64,000 nucleotides of DNA from Alopecurus myosuroides (lineage: Eukaryota; Streptophyta; Magnoliopsida; Poales; Poaceae): contig CM054060.1 of the NCBI GenBank assembly GCA_028641055.1, forward strand, positions 207,414,445-207,478,444. Direction: 5' to 3'. Below, piece by piece: positions 56,733 to 64,000 of the stretch; positions within the stretch are counted from its first letter, which is position 1; each line of letters starts with the position of its first letter. Under the pieces are notes generated by a model, which saw only the letters and a list, made by a program, of their open reading frames with translations, was not told the DNA's origin and searched no databases. Position numbers and translations under genes: made by a program.

Positions 56733-59700
56733 TTAAGAAACAAGAACTGAATCAATCCAGTTCTTTAAGGAGACAGTGTATCTTGGCTTAATTCGAATGT
56801 TGACAATCTGAAGGTCTTGGCTCAACTGCATCTTCCATCTATTCTGACAGGGCATAACATTATTGAATATCTTATCATTTCTAATTCTCCAAATGTTCCA
56901 ACATCCCATAATAATGACTTCAAGTGCAAATTCTTGGGGTATGAATTGTGAAAGAAGCATGACTTCATCATATATTGATATCCCACTCTTTCTGTTAAAA
57001 CCAAAAGTATTCCAACAACTGATAGCAAAAGGACAGTCGAAAAAAAGATGCAATAAGGTTTATTCCATGTATTCTTGACAGCATTCACAGTCATAACTCT
57101 GAAGATGCATATTTTTTCTCTGTAGGAGATTTCTGGAGTTGAGTCTATCATGTAGGAGCAGCCAGAAGAAGATCTTATGTCTTAATATAGTTGCATTTTT
57201 CCATGTTCTAAGCAAAAGATCATGTGCAGTAGGACCCATACTGAGTTTCTTATAAGCAGCAGATACCAAAAAAGATTTCTTATTTCCTTTTAAAGTCCAT
57301 ATGTCAGTGTCTTCAGAGAGATGAATTCCTTGAATAAGTTGCTGAAGTTGAGTGAGTTGTAGGTGAGCTTGGTTTGACAATGGGAGTTGGAAGTGATCAG
57401 AAATATCAGTTGTAGTTAAAAAATCCTTAACTGAGAGATTTGTAGCACTGCAGAAAGAATGGAGTTGTGGGAACTCCACAAAGCATGGGGAAACACACCA
57501 TTTGTCTGCCCAAAATGAGATAGTCCTACCATCTCCAATCTTACAAACTGCAATATCTTTGTATGCAGGAATAAGAGCTACCATGCTTTTCCACCAAAAG
57601 GATCCCACCTTTTTATGTTCAATCATATTGTTAGTGTAGTGATTCTCATAGATTAACTTGATCCATGGCAGATTTTCCTGGTTGAGGAATTTATGGATAT
57701 TCTTCATAAGCAGAGCTTTATTCTGTATTCCAAGGTTAATAATACCCAGTCCTCCCTGTTTCTGAGGTTTGATAACTTTATCCCATGATATGAGTGCAGA
57801 TCCTTTATCTTCCATACCATATTTTCTCCAGATGCAGTGTTTGATAATCTTGTTGATATGGTCTAAGACAGTTTTAGGTAGTTGCAGAGTGCTCATGTAG
57901 ATCATAGGGAGTGATGTGAAAACAGCTTTGATGAGAATCAATTTTTCACCATAGGATAAGAAAGAGGTGCAACCATTGAGCCTATCCTGCACTCTCTTAA
58001 TCAGAGGCCAGTAGTCATCCACTTTGGGTCTATCAATGGATAAGGGGAGTCCAAGATAATTAATAGGCATATGCTCAATGTAACATCCCATAATATTTTG
58101 TAAGTGGTAGCATATCTCCATATTTGCTTTGAGTGGGATTAATCTTGACTTCTGATAATTGATCTTCAAACCAGTGAAAGATTCAAAATGATATAACAAG
58201 CTTTTAATATGTTGCACCTGAGTGGAATCAGCTCTCATGATGATAATAGTATCATCAGCATATTGAAGCAGTGGAATATCAGGACATGCCATAGATGTGA
58301 AGACAGGTTGAATAAGTTGGTTGTTCATTGCTTCATTAAGCACATCTTGCAATAGGTCCACAGCAATCACAAAAATCAATGGAGATAGAGGATCACCTTG
58401 TCTGACACCTCTCTTGCATCTGAATTGTTTACAAGGAACCCCATTCAATAAAACAGATGAGAAACCTGTTGAGTCTATCATCTGGATCCATCTGATCCAT
58501 CTATAGCCAAAACCTTTAGCCTTCAGGATATCAATAATAGCTCTATGGTCCAGTAAGTCAAAAGCTTTCTCAAAGTCCAGTTTCAATATGATAGATTCTT
58601 GTGGCGCTTGGGTGCATCTATGAATATATTCATATATCCATGGCATACAGTCTTGAATAGATTTTGCTTTAAGAAATCCATATTGATTTTCATGTATGAG
58701 CCTGTGCATAGTTTTCTGTAGCCTGTTTGCCAGGAGTTTTGTAATAATCTTGATAGAGCAGTTTAGTAAGGAGATGGGTCTGTAGTGAGCAGCTTGAGTA
58801 GGATTGTCAGTCTTAGGGATAAGTGTAATGTATGAACTGTTGATGCTTTGTAGGTTAACTCTCCCATGGAAAAAATCCTCAATCAGGTTATAGAAATCTT
58901 CAGCAATAATAGACCAGCATGCTTTAATGAAGTTTGTGTTGAAACCATCAGGCCCTGGAGTTTTGTCAGATGGAAGTTGCTTGATAACATCATCAATCTC
59001 TTCTTTAGTAAAAGGGTATTCCAATTCATCCAGTCCCTCTATTCTATCAATGAGAGATAACAAATGAAAATCATCATTACAACTGATGGAGGTACCCAGT
59101 CTTTCCTTGAATGCTCTCTCCAAAATTGCTGCTTTTTCTGTATGTTCTTCATGTATAAGACCAGCTTCATCTTGAATGGATGAAATGAAATTTCTTCTAT
59201 ATTTAATTGTGGCTTTAATATGAAAAAATTTGTGTTGGCCTCTCCAAAATTTGCCCATCTAATAGTAGCTCTTTGTTTCCAATAAATCTTCTGACTTTTA
59301 AGTAATAAAAAAGGTGTTCTTTAATGATTTCTCTTCCATTCTTTTCCCATACTGTTAGCTCTCTGAATTCTTCAATCATATCAAACAGTCCAATAAACTC
59401 ATTGCAATTCCTTATCACTGCTGCCAGTCTTGATTTGTTTCTGGCCCATATCTTGATACCTTTCCTCAGTCTCTTGAATTTAGCAGTGATAGTTTTAGCA
59501 CTATCCTCAAGATTGACCTCTTGTTCCCAAATATTTCTAACTGTATTTTTGAAATCTTGGTGATGCAACCAGTAATTCTCAAATCTAAAAATCTTAGATT
59601 TTGGAATATCAGTACCTATCCTAATCATAAGAGGAGTGTGATCAGATATGGGTTTAGCCAATGGGAGAACCATAGTATCAGGGAAATCAATTGTCCATTC

Positions 59701-60324
59701 TTCAGAAGAAAAGATCCAGTCCAATTTTTCCATCAAAGGGGCAACCTGCATATTGCTCCATGTGTATCTTCTACCTTTGATAGGGATATCTACCAATGCC
59801 AATTTACTAATTGCTTCATTAAAATATAGCATATCTTGAGTATTTCCTCCAGGTCTGCTTCTATTTTCAGGGAATCTGATGTAATTGAAATCTCCTACTA
59901 CCAACCAATTTCTTTCTTCAGAGTAGTCCAAGTTCTGGAACCAGTTGATAAAGTCTAGTCTGGCAGAGTATTCACATGGCCCATAGATATTGGTTAAAAT
60001 CCATACTTTGTGGTTAAGAGATGATGCGAATTTTATTGAAATAGCCTGTGGATTACTTTCTAAAAGATTTCCTTCAAAAAGAGCACCATTCCAGATAATA
60101 ATAATGCCTCCTGAGTTTCCCACAGATGGATAGTAAACATATTTGTTGAATCTTTTGGGGCAGAAATTTCTGATATATGCAATGTCAAAGTTTTCTCTCT
60201 TAGTTTCTTGAAGGCATATAATGTGACAACCTGATTCAAGAATCTTGTTGTTAAGTGCCATCCATTTATTGGGATCATTAATCCCTCTGATATTCCAATT
60301 CAGAATAATCCAGTTTCTATCCAT
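56733..60324 (-). pseudogene. LINE ORF2: endonuclease, reverse transcriptase, zf-RVT
   Basis: Starts MDRNWIILNWNIRG at 60324. The N-terminal third is an EEP-type endonuclease with N in WNIRG, QETK, GDFN and SDHTP, which nicks the target DNA. The reverse transcriptase follows (57060-59258) with [36 protein letters not shown] and the YADD catalytic motif in [11 protein letters not shown]. The C-terminus has the zf-RVT pattern (CECC, then HLFFDC). Breaks: the endonuclease and reverse transcriptase frames differ, apparently through two one-base changes near 59305 and 59220, and an in-frame TAA at 57060-57062 cuts off the last 110 codons. The protein would act in target-primed reverse transcription if intact. 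Confidence 0.88.
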
Positions 60325-60558
60325 ATAGACTGATAAACACTTGAGTAAGCAACCCCAAAAACCACTGGTATCTCAACCAAATGATATTTATAGCTAGATA
60401 AAAAGCATAACCACAATAGATATATGTCTGTTACATAATAATACTGATGTTTCGAATATCCTAAGTGAACAGAGTCACATAGGACAACAAAAGTACATCT
60501 CATGACATGCATTGATATATTAGGTGAACTAGAGTCTCCAAAAGATATCAAATTTGCT
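60325..60558 (-). other. LINE inter-ORF spacer
   Basis: 234 bases between the ORF1 TGA and the ORF2 ATG, without frame or motif. Confidence 0.6.
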
Positions 60559-63500
60559 TCAAGCATAGTCTTCTTCCTCCAAATCACATGAAGAAGTATC
60601 TATCTGAGATTTCTTCTTCTTCCTATCTCTCTTCTGCAGTTCCTCTTCTGAACAAGCTGCAGGGTCCACCTTGCAAAAAGTGACAGAAAGATTTCTCACA
60701 ACTTTAGCTGGAATTATGGGTGGTTTGGCAGTGCAGCTGACACATTGTTTATTTTTGCATGTCCTAGCTCGAAATCCATTGTTGTTAAGCTGTAATCTAG
60801 TGCTTCTCCTTACCTCAGTCTCTACAAGTGGTGCCTTTTCCTTTCTCTTCTTATTAGCATGAAGGGCTGAAGTAGTAGCATTTCCTTTAGCTGCACATCC
60901 TGATCCCTCTGGAGTACCTAAAGTCTAGTTCTGTCCCAAAGAAAGATCATGGCATGTACTATTATCAGAGATTGGACATTTGTCAGGTATAACAAAAGGT
61001 CTAAGAGAAATGGGATCTGTGCTTTCCACAATGAATTTCCAAAGTTGTGTGGCTAGAAAGTCCTTAGCCCAATTGAATTTATCTTGAGATAATAAAGCAG
61101 CTGTGAAGAAATTCATCCATTCAATGGGTACCTGAGTAATCTTATCTTGTGGGTCCTTTGGAGCAAAATGTTTGTTCCAAAGAGCATCACCTTCCTCCCC
61201 AAGTGATTTAGCTTCTGAAAAAAGGCAGGTTTCAAGCATGATCTGAGACATATGGTCTTTCTTATCTGAGTCTTCCATAACTATATTAGATTGTTTAAAA
61301 AGTGCTATAGGAAATCCTGGTGGTGCTCCATACTGTGATGTACCTGAGTCCTCTTCACTGCCTTCTCCACTCTGTATATCCATCTGATGAGTTGCTACCT
61401 TCTCCTTTAGAACCATCTGAGCATTAAGATCTTCCTGTTGTGCAGGTGGGGTCTGGCTTCTGACAACAAGCTGCATATCTTTTTCAGATGAATATTTGTT
61501 AACTGTCTGCTCAGTGATTGGGGCATTCTGAGTCTTAGAAACAAAACATTCTTTAGTAGCATCTGATAGACCTAGAATAGATGCAGTAGTTTTAGCTTTC
61601 TGAAACTGATTGTTTGAAATCTCAGCATCTAAAACCAGGTTTGCCATATCTGAAGTACTATATTGATCTGCTATGTTTGGAATAGCTAGGAAGTCAAACT
61701 CCTCCTCCTGATTCAGTGGTTGAATAATATCTTGAGCTGGAAAGAGAGCTAATGCAGGGACTTCAATATGTTGCTCTTGGGCCATCACAACTGGGCCCAT
61801 CTCTTGAGCAGGAATATTGAGGTCCAGGAGTGCATCTTGTAATTGGAGTGGCCCATGAATGGAATTATCTGACTCAGTATTTTCCTCCTCAGATTGGATA
61901 GTCAAAGTGAGGTCACTACCCATATCTGCATCAGCATTGTTCTGTCCTTGTCCTTCAATTCCAGGCCCCATAAGATTATTTAGTTCAAGAAATTCTCCAG
62001 CTTGAATTTCCATGTCCACAATATCTTGTGCAGGTGGCATGGCCCATATATCCCAGTCAATTGCATTAGCTGCTATCTGATTCTCAATAGCCATGTGCAC
62101 TGGGTGGTCAACAATCTGATCTGCAACGGCAGGGTCCTCTGCTGCATGCTGAGGCAAAGGGCCAATAAAGATGTTGTCCTGGTTTGGATGATGGAATTCT
62201 TCAAGAGGGATAGGGTGGGGGTCCCCATTAACAGGTACCTCCTCTTCTGCAGGTGGCCCATCATTTATCAAGTGATCCTGCAGAATAATAATAGGACAAG
62301 TCCAAGATTCACCATTGAACCTGTCAGCACCTGAAACAACTGCACTGATAGGGATATCTCCCAGAGACACAACACTGATCTTAAGCATCACATATGCATA
62401 TGTGGATTTTGTTCTATCCCACACTAGAAGCTTCCCAAAACTCTTAACAGAATTAGCCAATTCATGCATGCATCTAAGATCAGCAGGAAAACCAATAATC
62501 TGAATCCAGACCTCTCTATTCAGATTGAATCTAGTCCAGTTAATCCCTTCATTGTGATTCTGAAAAACTAGCTGAACATCATCACATGCGTGCGGGCCTT
62601 GTGATACGAACCAGTCTCTATCCTCTATGCTGACAAATCTCACAAAAGCTTGTCCAAATGGGCACACAGAGATAGTTCTGATTTCGACTCTTTTCTCAAC
62701 AAAGAACTCACCTAAGATTTCATGGACATTCTGAAAAGCAACTTCACCTTGCGGCATAGGAAAGATAGTGACAATCGCCAGGTCTTCATTGGTCAGACGA
62801 TGCTCGCCATGGATGACACGCACTCTTGCAGGACGCCCTTCAATCACAAGTGCTTGCCGATTGGATGGGAGGAAAGGAGTAGGATCGAAAGGGAAGTTTG
62901 CCATCGGATTTGGAGTTTGTTCGTTACGAACCAGAGTATTGGAGAATAACCTTACTGTTTGAGCAGAGGAGGAAGAAGATGAGGAGGCAATCGGCGTATC
63001 TCTCGCATTAGGGTCACTGATTCGTGGGCCAATTAGTCTAGACTGTATCGCTTGGTTTTGTGCCGAAATTAACTCCGCTCTGTTCCTTACCAAACTTTTT
63101 TCTTGCATGTCTAATCTCGCGCGCGTGGAACGAGGAGTTGCCGATTGAACACCCCCAACTGTCGCTGGTTTTTTTCCTTGAATGGGCCGTCCCTCAACAT
63201 CTAAAGTGTAACGGCAATTATCTCTAATATGACCCCATCTCTTACAAGCGTGGCAGCGAATTCGGTTCTTGCAGTTGGGCCTGGAGTGTCCCTCAGAGAG
63301 ACAGCGAGAACAATACGGCCCATAATTATTCAACGCATTAAAGTGCTGTTTTGAATAGCCTTTATCAGCAATAACCTGGGCCGTTACCTGCTTCTTAACT
63401 CCAATTAATTGTTGGGAAGAATTACCGCTAGCCTGAAGAACACGATGCTGATCTTCGAAAAATCTAGGAGTTTGAGTAGCTTGGGCATATGATTTGTTGA

Positions 63501-63567
63501 TCTTTCCATAAGATACAGTAGTCCAAGAATCATCTAGTTCTTTGAGATAGAGTTCGTATTCTTTCTT
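60559..63567 (-). pseudogene. LINE ORF1: zinc-knuckle RNA-binding protein, in-frame TAG
   Basis: In order: a Ser/Gln-rich N-terminal segment without ATG (WTTVSYGK, near 63500); two zinc knuckles, CSRCLSEGHSRPNC and CHACKRWGHIRDNC (about 63210-63315); a DUF4283-like RNA-binding domain (about 62230-62900) with VEIRTISVCPFGQAFVRF and WIQIIGFPADLR; a long acidic region. An in-frame TAG at 60925-60927 interrupts it, but the same frame goes on for 121 codons to a TGA at 60559-60561. That tail has a basic KKRKEK stretch and ETEVRRSTRLQLNNNGF, a C-terminal signature of this plant family. ORF1 proteins bind element RNA in the particle. Confidence 0.85.
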
Positions 63568-64000
63568 TCAATCTGGTCCACCACGACCCCATAACCAAAA
63601 ACTCATGCAAAAGTTGTTGTTGAAGATGTTACCTCCTTTGAAAATGTAGAAACCCACTTACTTGTTCATGATGTACTGCTACATGCGTTATATTCTTGTT
63701 GATAATATCTTTTATCAGGATATTCTGGAACAAATATTTTATTAGTTTCATCTCTTCACTTCTCATGATACCATTAGTTGAATGGTAACGTCTGTTGATA
63801 TCCTTGGTTACTCATGAGACCCGAGATAACTGGGTGATGATAAGTGAGAATCATCATGATTATAGCTGGAGTCACGCAGAGATCGTGGGATTTGATATCT
63901 CGGCTTCATATCTAATATCTTTACTCTTCACATGTCAAATCATATTTCTGTATTGGTGTCACGGCTACAAACATATTGTACCAGTCACAGTTCAGGTATA
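63568..64000. other. Unassigned flank of the LINE
   Basis: AT-rich sequence, no recognisable coding motif. Probably the target of the LINE or another repeat. Confidence 0.35.

Larger units (their letters stand above)
56605..63567 (-). mobile_element. Plant L1-clade LINE, 5'-truncated or 5'-decayed
   Basis: Two-ORF LINE on the - strand: ORF1 (60559-63567) and ORF2 (56733-60324), 234 bases apart. A 3' untranslated stretch follows ORF2 down to about 56605; there is no long poly(A), so the 3' edge is approximate. ORF1 opens directly after a TGA at 63568-63570 without an ATG before the zinc knuckles, so the true 5' end is probably missing. No TSD was found. Both ORFs are broken. Confidence 0.85.

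Noticed and set aside
63568..64000. Further retrotransposon coding sequence at the right edge
   Set aside because: I could not find any gag or pol motif in six frames; left unassigned.

Overview
This window is plant nuclear DNA made almost entirely of nested transposable elements. The families and their style (Sirevirus Copia, chromovirus Gypsy, Athila-type LTRs, short wheat-type MITE, plant L1-clade LINE) suggest a large-genome grass, most likely Pooideae and perhaps Triticeae. The organism is an inference from repeat content. I see no intact host gene, rRNA gene or CRISPR array.

Left half (1-32109) is a nest read from its target-site duplications (TSDs). A Sirevirus (Copia, + strand) enters from the left with its gag gene and ends at its 3' LTR (26849-29599). 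Its gag is split by LARD1 (298-21424, + strand), a coding-free element with 4.5 kb LTRs and a 1.2 kb interior, flanked by ATTTC. The 3' LTR of LARD1 is split by LARD2 (7047-17950, - strand), with two 3570 bp LTRs and a 3.8 kb non-coding interior, flanked by TCCGG. The Sirevirus lies against a broken Gypsy LTR (29600-32109), which abuts an Athila-type LTR fragment (32110-33179).

The middle (33180-52744) is an Athila-type 3' end (35694-35965, 51143-51236, LTR 51237-52744). It is interrupted by a short non-autonomous LTR element (33187-35688, TSD CCTTG) and by a full-structure Gypsy chromovirus of Tekay/Del type (35966-51142, - strand, TSD CACTT). The chromovirus has 4.6 kb LTRs, broken gag and pol, and an extra open reading frame upstream of gag whose predicted layout resembles a double-stranded-RNA-binding domain.

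The right part (52745-64000) holds another Gypsy LTR fragment, two related ~1 kb non-LTR retroposons on the - strand, one with a clear 13 bp TSD sitting just below a TATA-like box, a 274 bp MITE, and a nearly full-length but broken LINE on the - strand (about 56605-63567) with zinc-knuckle ORF1 and endonuclease/reverse-transcriptase ORF2.

Functional links: LARD1, LARD2 and the chromovirus share the LTR terminus TGTAACATCCC, a TCTCGGG-type motif next to the polypurine tract, and a twin-palindrome block whose sequence changes but whose symmetry is kept. This suggests the two coding-free elements are mobilised by proteins of Tekay-like chromoviruses. The twin palindromes and the upstream dsRBD-like ORF are the two observations most worth following up.
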